64,000 nt of DNA, taken from contig NC_087078.1 in NCBI RefSeq assembly GCF_026151205.1, positions 2,543,675-2,607,674 of the forward strand, read 5' to 3'. The position numbers and the translations under genes were made by a program. Shown here piece by piece: positions 34,564 to 44,812 of this stretch (positions are counted from its first letter, which is position 1; each line of letters starts with the position of its first letter). Source of the DNA: Bolinopsis microptera (Eukaryota; Ctenophora; Tentaculata; Lobata; Bolinopsidae). The notes beneath the pieces are model-generated. The model had not been told where the DNA came from. It searched no databases and saw only the letters and a list, made by a program, of their open reading frames with translations.

Positions 34564-36312
34564 TTACGTCCCATGGTCGCTGTACTGGCAGGAAATATGA
34601 GAGGGAGAAGGAAACGTTGTAGAGTAGGTAGGTGAGATAGTGGGATCAGCAGGTGTGACAACAGATTCACCAGGTGAGAAGGTGAGAGGAGCTGATGGTT
34701 GATAATTGGGGAAGAAACTGGGAAGTAATCTGGAACTGGAAAAAAAGGGGTCAGCGAAATTCAGGGGCTTTACAAATGTGAAAGGCTTCACGAATGGCAG
34801 AGGCTTAACAAAAATAGGTCCTCCAACGCAACTGTTTTGGACGTAATTCGAAGCCTGACTGAAACTGCTTTCGTGAGAATGATGTGATTTCTCTTCGATA
34901 TCGTTCCGCTGATACGGTTTTTCGCCTGTATGAGTCATTTGATGGTAAACCAGTGTTGATATGTGGCTTGCACTGTACGAACATTCAGAGCATTTATACG
35001 GTTTTTCGCCTGTATGAGTCATTTGATGTTTAACCAATTGTGATTTTCGGATTGCACTGTAGGAACATTGAATGCATTTATACGGTTTTTCACCGGTATG
35101 AGTCCACTGATGATTAACCAGGTCTGATTTTCGGCTTGCACGGTAGGAACATTCAGAGCATTTATACGGTTTTTCACCGGTATGAATCCGCTGATGTTTA
35201 ACCAATTGTGATTTTAGGATTGCACTGTACGAACATTCAGAGCATTTATACAGTTTTTCACAGATATGAGTCCGCTGATGTTGAACTAAGTTTGATTTTT
35301 GGCTATTTGCACGGTAGGAACATTCGGAGCATTTAAACGGTTTTTCACCGGTACGAGTCCGCTGATGTTGAACCATGTCTGGTTTTTGGCTTGCACGGTA
35401 GGAACATTCAGAGCATTGGTACCATTTTTCGCCTGTATGAGTCATTTGATGTTGAACCAAGTTTGATTTTTGGCTTGCACGGTAGGAACATTCAGAGCAT
35501 TGGTACGATTTTTCGCCTGTATGAGTCCGCTGATGTTTAACCAGGTCTGATTTTTGGCTTGTATGGTAGGAACATTCAGAGCATTTATACAGTTTTTCAC
35601 AGATATGAATCCGCTGATGTTTAACCAATTGTGATTTTAGGATTGCACTGTACGAACATTCAGAGCATTTATACAGTTTTTCACAGATATGAGTCCGCTG
35701 ATGTTGAACTAAGTTTGATTTTTGGCTATTTGCACGGTAGGAACATTCGGAGCATTTAAACGGTTTTTCACCGGTATGAGTCCGCTGATGTTGAACCATG
35801 TCTGGTTTTTGGCTTGCACGGTAGGAACATTCAGAGCATTGGTACCATTTTTCGCCTGTATGAGTCATTTGATGTTGAACCAAGTTTGATTTTTGGCTTG
35901 CACGGTAGGAACATTCAGAGCATTTGTACGATTTTTCGCCTGTATGAGTCCGCTGATGTTTAACTAGGTCTGATTTTTGGCTTGCACGGTAGGAACATTC
36001 AGAGCATTTGAAAGGTTTTATGCCGGTATGAACGCCTTGATGGGAAACTAAAGACGTTTTTCTGCAAGCACTGTAGGAACATTCAGAGCGAATGTAAGCA
36101 TTTTCACTGGTATAAACCGATTGGTGTGGAACTAATGCTGATTCCTGATTGGGACAATACAACTGAGAAACACCATTCGAATACACTTCTGATTTAATAG
36201 ATAAGTTATCTTCGGACTCCTTCTTAATCTCCGTCTTGATCAATTCTGGTGGAATACTTTCTTCTTCCATCTTCATCTCATCTTTAAGGTCTGGAACATT
36301 TTTCTGCTCCAT
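34564..36312 (-). CDS. C2H2 zinc-finger protein with internally duplicated finger block
   Basis: 582 residues, one exon. The N-terminus (1-60) is acidic and has three PsiKxE-type sumoylation motifs (IKTE, IKKE, IKSE). From about 73 to 460 lie 14 finger units of the type CSECSYRASQKSDLVKHQ with TGEKP linkers. The first lacks its first Cys and one has lost its last His (HQRTR), leaving 12 with all ligands. Five consecutive fingers occur twice with a period of 141 residues, including an odd 29-residue finger (RANSQKSN) and unusual HICEKL linkers in both copies. The Pro/Phe/Ser-rich tail (about 480-582) carries repeats of FVKP. Likely a nuclear DNA-binding factor; target unknown. No KRAB, SCAN or BTB domain seen. 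Confidence 0.9.
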   Translation of the reverse strand: MEQKNVPDLKDEMKMEEESIPPELIKTEIKKESEDNLSIKSEVYSNGVSQLYCPNQESALVPHQSVYTSENAYIRSECSYSACRKTSLVSHQGVHTGIKPFKCSECSYRASQKSDLVKHQRTHTGEKSYKCSECSYRASQKSNLVQHQMTHTGEKWYQCSECSYRASQKPDMVQHQRTHTGEKPFKCSECSYRANSQKSNLVQHQRTHICEKLYKCSECSYSAILKSQLVKHQRIHICEKLYKCSECSYHTSQKSDLVKHQRTHTGEKSYQCSECSYRASQKSNLVQHQMTHTGEKWYQCSECSYRASQKPDMVQHQRTRTGEKPFKCSECSYRANSQKSNLVQHQRTHICEKLYKCSECSYSAILKSQLVKHQRIHTGEKPYKCSECSYRASRKSDLVNHQWTHTGEKPYKCIQCSYSAIRKSQLVKHQMTHTGEKPYKCSECSYSASHISTLVYHQMTHTGEKPYQRNDIEEKSHHSHESSFSQASNYVQNSCVGGPIFVKPLPFVKPFTFVKPLNFADPFFSSSRLLPSFFPNYQPSAPLTFSPGESVVTPADPTISPTYSTTFPSPSHISCQYSDHGT

Positions 36313-37074
36313 TCTGATTCACTAAAACGACCTAACTAACGGTGCCTTTGAACAAACGTCACTAGAAAACAAAATGAATATAAGTTCGAGATATCTCCTC
36401 TCCAAAACTAAATTCCAGTGTTAATTTAGTTACATAATAGGAGGAAACAAGTAGTAACCCAGAAAATAGAAAATAAGCGAAGAAGGTTACCAAATTGGAT
36501 ACAAGTTTGGCCAAAGCAGCAGTGAGCAACTGCAGGCATTGACACCATGGAGGTATTGCTGATAATGCAGCTCATGTTACCAAGGTAACACATATTGTGT
36601 CATGTTACCTTACCACGATGAATGATGATGTTATAACAGGATCATAGCAACCGAGTGTAGCTGTGATAGTAATTATGTAGTTAAGCGTAATAATCTTGTA
36701 TAAACATAAATTGAAGAAAATGACAATGAATTCAATAAATTCAACATTTATTATACATTCATCAGATTTTAAATTCAACAGATTTTCCTAATTTCAAAAT
36801 TTCTGTCATGAATTACTAAAAACATGACTTAGTAATCAATTTTTAAAGGTTTTTTTGGGTAATCAATTTTTAAAGGTTTTTTGGGTGCAAACTGCAAAAG
36901 TGTTTTTTCAAAGATTCCTAACTTTGTGCAGTGGAATATTTGGTAATTCATACCCAGCCCCATTCTCTCCGTAACAAACCGTTAGTTAAGTTACAGTTAT
37001 TTGTTATAGATTTTGAGTTACTCAGTTACATATACCCCATATAATTATAAATATAAATTCTGGTGAGCCATTTG

Positions 37075-37167
37075 TTAGACACGTGTCTAAATTCGGTTCG
37101 GTCCCGGTCAAAATTCGGCATTTTAGCCGGGATTAAGCCGGGATCCCGGTCGAACCTTAGACACGTG
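37075..37167. repeat. Short inverted-repeat element around CACGTG
   Basis: Starts with the palindrome TTAGACACGTGTCTAA (37075-37090). The inverse of cacgtgtctaaggttcg returns at 37145-37167, so the ~93-base unit folds back on itself. The inner gatcccggtcgaac is shared with the repeat near 50055. Probably a miniature transposon. Confidence 0.55.
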
Positions 37168-37262
37168 ACAGTGATACTGGGTTTTTATCGGTCAATTATA
37201 GAATTATAGAGGACACTGATATTGGTTAATTAAAACTATTTAATCAGTGATGTTTCCAACAG

Positions 37263-37412
37263 ATGCCGAGTAAAGCCGCGCTGACAACTCTGACTTCCAT
37301 CTCCCTCTCTTTCCTGATCTTCACTACCCCCACCTTCGCTATAGAGTCCTTCTTCAGACACTTTGCAAAGGTTATCCATCTAGGCAGAATTGAAAAAACC
37401 AATAATACATTC
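37263..37412 (+). CDS. Possible first exon of a secreted or membrane protein
   Basis: ATG opens a hydrophobic leader (MPSKAALTTLTSISLSFLIF, then ending TFA) that reads like a signal peptide. The frame runs to FLG and a donor-like G/gtaaaa after 37412. No downstream exon was identified, and TTTCCAACAG before the ATG could equally be a splice acceptor. Weak call. Confidence 0.25.
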
Positions 37413-37831
37413 TTAGGTAAAAGCCCAATAATCATTTACCTGTAATATTTATTAATTACACTTTAATTAATCAATAGGTAATTAAACTTATTAATCATTC
37501 TACAACCCAGGTAAGATTCCCTCATGGTATTTTGTGACGTACAGATTGACCATTGTATATCTGATGAAATATTAATAGGTCTGTATATTCAAACTAATGA
37601 CGGACATTATTAATAATGACGGGTACCCTCATATAATTCCTCATACACTACTGACGGGTGAACGATTTATGTTCAAATTCCGGATTATTATAGAACTATA
37701 CGTACTGTGTTAATGAGTGTAAGCTATCAGGCATCTTTTTCAAATATTAGTACTACATTCACTTGCAAGAGCTACCTGGAATACCAATCACAGTATTTTG
37801 ATAATAGCGATATATGTAATATTTGCTTTTA

Positions 37832-38196
37832 GGGGTCGTTCACATATTACGTAATCAGCCGAGGGGGGGGGGGGGGTTTCAAATGCTTACGGTTGATTAC
37901 GGGGGGGGGGGGGGGTTTTGGTCGTTGATTACGTAATCAAAATTTTAATTTTTTACCGATTTTCGAAATACCAATTGGACAATTTTTGTTAATTATGTAA
38001 TCATAATTTTCGTTTTTTAAACCAATTTTCGTTTAGTAAGTGCTTTGCGATTATTTCATCCATTAATCCGTTGTGATAGCTTTTAATAAATAATAACGTA
38101 ATATAGGAGGGGGGGCCGGGGGTCAAACCTTGATTACGTAATATAGGGGGGGGGGGGGGGGGGGGGGGGGTTCGGTCGTAATATGTAAACGACCCC
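37832..38196. mobile_element. MITE with 20-bp TIRs, TTA target duplication and poly-G tracts
   Basis: Left end ggggtcgttcacatattacg and right end cgtaatatgtaaacgacccc are inverse with one mismatch. TTA flanks both sides (37829-37831, 38197-38199), as in PIF/Harbinger-like insertions. Inside are three G runs of about 14 to 27 bases beside attacgtaatc motifs, so the strand could form G-quadruplexes. No coding capacity. Confidence 0.8.
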
Positions 38197-38472
38197 TTAC
38201 TTTTAGGAAGATATTGATATATCAAAATAGAAAATTTAGCACGTTAACTCTGCAAGAGCTGAAATCTTTGCTTGGATCGTATTGAACTAACATTTCAACG
38301 ATCTCGATCAGCACCCAATCAATGAGTTACAGATTTATAACAGACAATCGAGGTTACTCTCAGCAAATTGGGATAAAGCTAGAGCAATCTTTGGAGCCAA
38401 TCAAACACAGAATGAAATTAAGTATTGCAAACAGTAATTTCAGACAACTAATAATTATAAAGAGCGCCTCAT

Positions 38473-38568
38473 CACGTGACATAACACCCACGTGGGCGCC
38501 CACGTGGTCAAGTGGCCGCCCGGAGCTGATTTGGTGCAGGGAAACAAAGCAAGCTAAAAGGTATAAAT
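38473..38568 (+). promoter_or_regulatory. Promoter with three CACGTG boxes and a TATA box
   Basis: CACGTG at 38473-38478, 38489-38494 and 38501-38506, evenly spaced, then TATAAAT at 38562-38568. The TATA box is 91 bases before the ATG of the peptide gene. The E-box triplet suggests control by a bHLH or bHLH-Zip factor. Confidence 0.6.
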
Positions 38569-38658
38569 GTGGCAGATTCTGTAGCACTGCCTCACTCTCA
38601 AAGTTTGACTCGGTGATTTTACTACAGAATTTCAAGTTTCCTCAATCACCATCTCATC

Positions 38659-39210
38659 ATGATCAAGTCCTCAGTATTCTTTCTGCTAGCGTAAGTTATC
38701 ATCATACTGATACAGTATATTCTCGATTTACTGGGCCTGATTTACTTCGCCAGTTATGGGTTTTATATGTACCGGCTGTTTTGAAATTCATCGCAAATGG
38801 ATCACCAGTCCAAACTGCAAGTTCATTACCTTACAATTCTACAGATCTGAAATTTACCATCATTTCAGTTCTCTGTTCCTGGCAATGATAGCGGAGTTAG
38901 TTTTAGTGGAATGTGGTGTAATAACCGGCGGTGAGGAGAGTTTGCATACACCCATTCTGGGATCTGAAGAGGAGCAGTGGCCGGCATGGCCAAACTGGTG
39001 GGGACGGGGTGCAAACGGGGTGAGTTTATTTTAACTAAACTTATTAAACAACCATCCTGATCCAGTGATAATGTTTTATGTTGTTAGTGTTACATAAATA
39101 GAGTGGCTCTACCATATCTTAGTTCGTTTGATAATGATTGAAGCCGGAGGTCCCCAGGTTATGTAATGTTATAAAATGTCATACATTTGCAGGGAGCTAA
39201 CCCGCAATAA
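38659..39210 (+). CDS. Small secreted precursor, candidate amidated neuropeptide
   Basis: Three exons: 38659-38690, 38869-39019, 39193-39210 (TAA); phases agree and give 66 residues. Residues 1 to about 27 are a signal peptide (MIKSSVFFLLASLFLAMIAE). The short mature part holds SEEEQWPAWPNWWGRGANG. Gln after a run of Glu, then Trp-Trp-Gly-Arg, is the layout of a peptide with N-terminal pyroglutamate and C-terminal amide: Gly gives the amide and Arg the cleavage site. Cleavage at acidic residues before Gln is typical of cnidarian neuropeptide precursors. Only one copy is present, unlike most cnidarian precursors. The promoter has a TATA box and three E-boxes; AATAAA lies at 39457. The family is not one I recognise. 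Confidence 0.6.
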
Positions 39211-40033
39211 GGACACTAACTGTCGATGAACGATAACAAAGTGGAAGAGAAACCGAAAGAAAAACTAAAGGATTATTCATTTGAACCAGCCTGTTTATGC
39301 AAGCTCAACCTTGTGATTGTGATTGTGTATATAATGTGGAAGTTTTGGTTTGAATCAATATGAATTATGTGTTTCATTTATTGATGTTTTAACATCTGTA
39401 GTGATGAACCATGAAATATAATCAGATTCTGGACTTCTGTGCTCACACAAAACTAGAATAAAATAAAATACAACAATTAAATTATCGATTCAGAATAAAT
39501 CAGATTTCACTCTAAAATAAGTTCGGTGGTTGTGACTCAATCTTATGACATGTAATCCCATTTTTCTCAATCTCACTTGCGTGCTATTTGCTGTAATCGC
39601 GATCAAATCACAGTATTTTTCAATCTAAATCATGACCTATCTGGATCATGATTAATAATCCGATTTTTAATAAGTTAATCGGGCGACGCCAGCACCCCTC
39701 CTCGGACAAACATTTCCCAATTTCAAATTTCATCTTCCGGGATTATTGATCATAACGTCCATTCCCCATATCAAACAGTAGGTTTTCCAGGTAAGTGGGA
39801 AAGTGAAGAGAACAGCAGCTAACCACGTGCACCGGGAGAATGCTAACTGAAAGTGAAAGTGAAAGTGATGATAATTACTGTTAGTGTTACTGATCATTAA
39901 ATTGAATGTCGCTGATCAGTAAATTTATAATTACAATTTACAGGTAAATATTGAGTACAGAAAGTCCGATAATGGCAAACTCCTATTTTAACCATGAATT
40001 AGCATTAAATGGCACTGTTCCAACAATTTGGCT
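39211..40033. other. No recognised gene
   Basis: AT-rich stretch between the peptide gene and the TSPO-like gene. A last TSPO exon was sought here on the minus strand and not found. Confidence 0.4.
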
Positions 40034-43000
40034 CTATATTACCAAGGTGAGCATAGTGAGGGTCCAGGAGCCAATGAGAACAACTATCCCTGCCATTGTA
40101 AACTCGTACCCAAAGAACGTCGGAAACCAAGCTAGAGTACAAGCGTACTGGGAGGGGAAATGAAACTATTAGTATTATTCATATTATATTGCAAATTGAT
40201 GGAATTAATATCATAAATATAATTCGGTCGGATAAAAACGGACGTGCCAGTATGAATAAGTTCAAACTCCCCCACAAATGACAATCGGACGCCAAATGTT
40301 CACACATAATTACGATAACAATTTATTGATATTATGAAAATTGAATTGGGGGACAGTAAATCCATCCACAATCCATTGTTGATTGTTTTATTCGTGATCT
40401 CTACCAGCACCAAAGCTTGATTCAGCTAATAAGACTCCATTATAGAGTTGAATACTTTCTCCGTGTAGTTTTACAGAAAATATAACGCGAACGTAGTTTC
40501 AAATTCAGTATGAGTTTGGAGTTTTTGAACACGTTAACTTTATCAACCTATTAGGTAATTAGTTGTAAATAATAAATGAAATTAATATCATAATTCGGTC
40601 GAATAAAAACGGGCGTGCCAGTAACTCAAGCATCAAGTTTAACTTAATGCAATCAGACGCCAAATTTTCACACATAATCACGATAAGAATTTATTTATAA
40701 TTATATTAATATTATGAATTGGGGGACTGTAAATCCATCCACAATCCATTATTTTATTCGTGATTTTTACCAGTACCAAACTTTGATTCAGCTAATAAGA
40801 CTCCATAGGGTTGCAACGTTTATTTTTGTAGTTTTACGAAAAATATAAGTATAACGCAGTTTCAGTAATTCAGTTAATGCGCTTAGAATTTTGAACATGC
40901 CAACTGTATAACCTATTATTCGTTAAATTTGTTTGTATGATCTGATATTTAAATCATAGTCAGATCCGATATGATTCGAAAGCTTTTTTCCTTTTGAACA
41001 GCACGTTCAAAATATTGAGTGATGATTAATAATTAATATTGAAAACTCGGCAATTGTGAATTTTTTATAAAACTTAACTTCGAAGGCAGAGAGTTTTTTG
41101 ACATGGTACTTGGATTCATCTTCTTAATAGCTTCAGTGTCGAGTACTTGCACTCCGCCCAGTAGAAATAACAACATCGTAAGTTAAATATTGAACTTATT
41201 ATGGTTTCTTTAGTAGTAGTTTCAGATGCAGAAGCTAAAAGCTATTTTATCGTTAAATAGCTAATATTTCGTATTCTTGTTAGTACAATTTCTCAATTCA
41301 TATCAGTATTTAAAATTTCAAATCTAACCATGAACTGTGCCTATAACATTGCCTATAACATGTCTACAACATGTATAACCCTGTTTATCCTCGTCAAATT
41401 TTAGAACGAAGACGATGTGGCTGACCTCAAGGATTTGCTCCACTCATCGATGCAGAGCATAGTCTTACTGGACGACTTGGTTACCAAGCTCACGGAAAAA
41501 GTCGCTGATCTTACCATCTCGTTTGCCGATACCAAAGCCGATATGCGAAACCTGAAGACCTCAGTTGAAGAAGAAATAGCGGACTTGAAGACATCAGTTG
41601 AAGAAGAAATAGCGGACTTTAAGACATCAGTTGAGGAAGGTATGGCGGACCTAAAAGCTACCCCTCGGGAGGTGATGATAGTGAGCGGGGAGGAACAGCC
41701 GGGGGAGGCTAGATGTGCTCGAGTATGTGCTGGAACGACTGGTCGAGGCACCACCACCTGGAATGATGTTTCCTCTCACGGAGTTAAGTTGAGTGTGGAC
41801 ATCAGTAAGTGTGGGTTTGTCAAGGTACCAACTGTCACCACCTCGGTGGAGGGGAAAAGCGCTCAGTGGAGAGCTACCGGTCTTGCTGCAGTCTACACCA
41901 CAACCACAACCTCTTTCATTATGTGGGTAGAGGGACTACAGCACAGTCCTCAGAGTGGAAACGCTGAGTCCTGGGGTTGGAATGTTGAATGGGTGGCTGT
42001 TGGATACATTTGCTAATTCAAACTGAACAAAACTTATTCTGGTGGGATTGTTTGATTATTGACTTGGCGAATATCCTGATCAAAAGGGTTTTTATCGTGT
42101 TTCTTTCTTGCATGATATAATCTATGGGGCAATGACCTATCTTCCTTCATAATTATATCTAATAAGTATTGCTGGATGAAAGTAGTTGCTGGCCGTCGCA
42201 TTTAATTACTTTCCATCGCTTCATTTTTTAAGAGTATCATGTTTAAGTTTTTATTTTACGGAACAGCAGACATTTATAATTTGTAAAATGTTTAGCTAAG
42301 AGAAAGCACAACGAACTTTTAGTGTCGATCTTAATAAGTGAATCCTACTTGAAGTACAATCATATGAATAAGTTTAACTGGCGATCGTCCCAGCACTAAT
42401 TCTGTTAGTTGTCTACTGTCTAGTTAAAGTGGTTTCGTTGGGTTATTTTATAGTCTGAAAATTTGCACCTGAGCACAGTAGATGAGGATATGCTGATAGC
42501 TATGTTTGAAGCCGTTAGAATACCACACAAACCAGGCACTCAGTGACTCCAACAGGAAAGAAAGTGTAAATACTGGAGCTATCACCCAGACAGCCGGGGC
42601 ATAGCTGGGGCGGGTTAATCCTTCATACCTGAAATAGGGGGACAAATCAGCTGTCAGTATTGACTATTCAGCTGTCAGTATTTACCAATCAGCTGTCAGT
42701 ATTTGCCAATCAGCTGTCAGTATTGACCAATCAGCTGTCAGTATTTACCAATCAGCTGTCAGCCTTGACCAATCAGCTGGCAGTATTGACCAATCAGCTG
42801 TATATTTACCGATCAGCTGTCAGTATTGACCAATCAGCTGTCAGTATTTACCAATCAGCTGTCAGTATTGACCAATCAGCTGTAAGCCTTAGCCCTTAAA
42901 CATTAACCAATCAGCTCTATATGATTTGCTTCTAAATCAGGTACAACTGTAGAACTCTGTGTAATCTTACCTGTACCAGTAACCTACCACTTCTCATTTT

Positions 43001-43106
43001 GAAAACAGGAAATGACCACACTTGCTCCAATCACACTCCCCCCAACAATCACTAAAAATACCATGAACTTGACATAAAACGGCTGGTAAAGTTGGTTGTG
43101 CGACAT
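40034..43106 (-). CDS. TSPO/MBR-family membrane protein, C-terminally short
   Basis: Translocator-protein (peripheral benzodiazepine receptor) family, which in animals sits in the mitochondrial outer membrane and binds porphyrins and cholesterol. Exons on the minus strand: 42988-43106 (ATG), 42469-42628, 40034-40147 (TAG); phases agree, 130 residues. Landmarks: EKWYEGLTRPSYAPAVWVIAP matches the WYxxLxKPxxxPP signature after TM1, and ILIYCAQ with LAWFPTFFGYEF matches the LYxxQxxxNxxWxPxFFG stretch of TM3. The frame stops just after TM4 (TLTMLTLVI). The fifth TM of TSPO is missing. Either the gene is truncated or it splices at TTG/gtaata (40043) to an exon I could not find. Intron 2 (2.3 kb) holds a complete gene on the other strand. 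Confidence 0.7.
40198..40925. repeat. Diverged tandem duplication, ~370-bp unit
   Basis: About 40198-40560 recurs at about 40573-40925 with clear but incomplete identity (for example gtaaatccatccacaatcca and gattcagctaataagactcc in both). Inside intron 2 of the TSPO-like gene. No coding content. Confidence 0.75.
41103..42016 (+). CDS. Secreted protein with coiled coil and a Cys-containing C-terminal domain
   Basis: Two exons: 41103-41177 and 41405-42016, same phase, 228 residues. Exon 1 encodes a signal peptide (MVLGFIFLIASVSS). Residues about 28-105 form a coiled coil with a tandem 11-residue repeat (LKTSVEEEIAD three times). From about 110 comes a domain with RCARVCAGTTGRGTTTW, SKCGFVKVPTVTTS, SAQWRATG and a final WNVEWVAVGYIC. 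Sequences of this CAGTTGRG type occur in secreted proteins of many marine invertebrates, as I recall it; I know of no settled name or function. The coiled coil suggests oligomers. The gene lies wholly in intron 2 of the TSPO-like gene, on the opposite strand. Confidence 0.8.
42649..42912. repeat. 21-bp tandem repeat (CAATCAGCTGTCAGTATTGAC)
   Basis: About twelve units, each with an E-box CAGCTG. Lies in intron 1 of the TSPO-like gene. The ORF through it is just the repeat translated. Confidence 0.9.
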
Positions 43107-43408
43107 ACCGGCGGACAAAGGGACAAATGTACAAATGTACAAACGGACAAATGTACAAACAGAACACAACTAAAAAGTACGGCTCCACTAAGTGGAGACT
43201 TTTCCACTCCCGACTGTATTGATCCTTGCAGTTATACAAATCAGAAAGAAGTTCCTCGGGTGAGAAAATAATAATTCCCCTACAGCCCAACCCCTAGTAC
43301 TCAGTAGTAGTACGTACGATGGAAAATCATTAATTGTACTGATTGCTACTGATATGAGTGACTGCTACTGATAATAACATAAACCCGCCACGCAAAGGGT
43401 TTATATAA

Positions 43409-43438
43409 CAGATCATCCCGCGCTAGCGGGATGATCTG
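43409..43438. repeat. Perfect 13-bp hairpin (CAGATCATCCCGC)
   Basis: Stem cagatcatcccgc, loop gcta, inverse stem. It starts a GC-rich stretch (to about 43600) that shares ggaatgacaggctgagcg and gcccagtaaat with the repeat block at 30.7-30.9 kb. Transposon-derived. Confidence 0.7.
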
Positions 43439-43722
43439 ATAAACACATACGAGTGCGCGCAGCGCACGAGTTTTGTGTTAATATGTAATCCCGAATTACC
43501 TGAGGACCCCAGGCTATTATGTTCATTAACATAAAGATTTGGCGGAATGACAGGCTGAGCGCGGCCCAGTAAATCCCGAAGCGCCAGCTGAGGGATTACA
43601 TTTATTCAGCCCTGAGCGTGAAGTGTTTATGGATTATAATTATCTCCGGCGATTTCGACAAGGGATTTATACTTTAGAAGAGAGTGATAAAATAGTTTTT
43701 ATTTCGGAATACGGGTCTGATT

Positions 43723-43989
43723 TTAGTAATATTTTCGGTTTAAAGCGGTAAAGACAGAATACATAGTCTTCATCTTCAAGTCAAATCCAACAGAAACAAG
43801 AAAGCACTCTAAAATGTAGTTGAGTCGTTGAACAGGAATTTGGTCAAAGTCATTGAAGTCACGAGCAAATCTGGATGACTGAAGCCAAGAATTAAATTTG
43901 TTTAGAGCCCAGTTGTTGACTCTAACTGTATTGTCCGGAACACGATTGGAAAGCAGTTCATCAATCTGAATGTCAAACCGATCTGTCAT
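43723..43989 (-). pseudogene. Fragment of a tyrosine-recombinase-like protein (Crypton/KIAA1958 type)
   Basis: 88 residues from ATG to a stop, with NTVRVNNWALNKFNSWLQS and RLNYILECFLVSV. This resembles the N-terminal core-binding part of Crypton-derived proteins (KIAA1958, ZMYM, QRICH families). The catalytic part with the Arg-His-Tyr residues is absent. Probably a relic of a transposon, or a single exon whose partners I could not see. Confidence 0.45.
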
Positions 43990-44211
43990 AGTGGAGCAAT
44001 AGCTTGAACGTTAGCAGGAACAAGAGCTGGAAGGAGAGCAAGCAAAACAATACTATTTTTAGGGCACGGACAAGGGTAGCTGGCTAGTCGCCAACTTCTC
44101 ACGCCACGCGTTGGAGAAATTCCAAGAATTAGCTGTTTTGGCAACGTTCCCAGGAATTTGCGTGTAAAAGAAGTGGACGGTTACGATGTTTCATAATCAT
44201 ATCACGTGGTG

Positions 44212-44290
44212 CGCTTTCGTGTCACGTGGTATAGACTCGGCGTATGCTATTGGTGGCACGTGGTACGCACGTGACGCGCCCACGTGATCG
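44212..44290. promoter_or_regulatory. Cluster of CACGTG boxes
   Basis: Several CACGTG and CACGTGA/GGT motifs within 80 bases (tcacgtggt, gcacgtggtacgcacgtgac, cccacgtgatc), upstream of the LINE ORF1 remnant. Similar clusters occur near 19.75 kb and 38.5 kb. May be a repeat-borne or true E-box cluster. Confidence 0.4.
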
Positions 44291-44812
44291 CGCGTCTAAC
44301 TGTTCTACTATTATCGAGTTCAAATCAGCAGTATCATTGATTATTGTAAGTCGGAGAATTGAATGATAAACATCAGTTACGACTAAAAAGCGGGCCGGGT
44401 TTATACAAATTTCCGGGGCGGGATGATATCACCTTGAGATGTTTATCTAACAGCGGGCCGGGCTGAGTGATAATATGATCCCGCGTCGAAATCCCGGAGA
44501 TATTTATATAATATGAGTGATTGCTAGTAATATGGGTGTTTGTTAGTTATATGAGTGACTGCTAGGGAACATAGCTAAACGCTTAAAGTGATTTGACACT
44601 ATCATTTCGGTATAACTTGTAAAATCCCAATATTTTTTTGCCGAACACGAAATTAATGGCTTTGATATTTAATCGGTAAATCTTATTTATCGTTCTTATT
44701 TAATCGTATGATCTTTTAGCTTGTGTGTTGATAACAGTTGCTCTCTTATCAGTAAAATCGTTTAATTACACTGCGCTCACCGTGTAGCCTTGTAATACAA
44801 GTTACGTACATC

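Noticed and set aside
38322-38888. 188-residue plus-strand ORF over the peptide-gene promoter
   Set aside because: It runs through the E-boxes, TATA box and exon 1 in another frame and reads as noise; the signal-peptide exon model explains the locus better.
39951-40163. 70-residue plus-strand ORF
   Set aside because: It is the antisense shadow of TSPO exon 3, whose reading in phase with exon 2 restores TSPO signatures.
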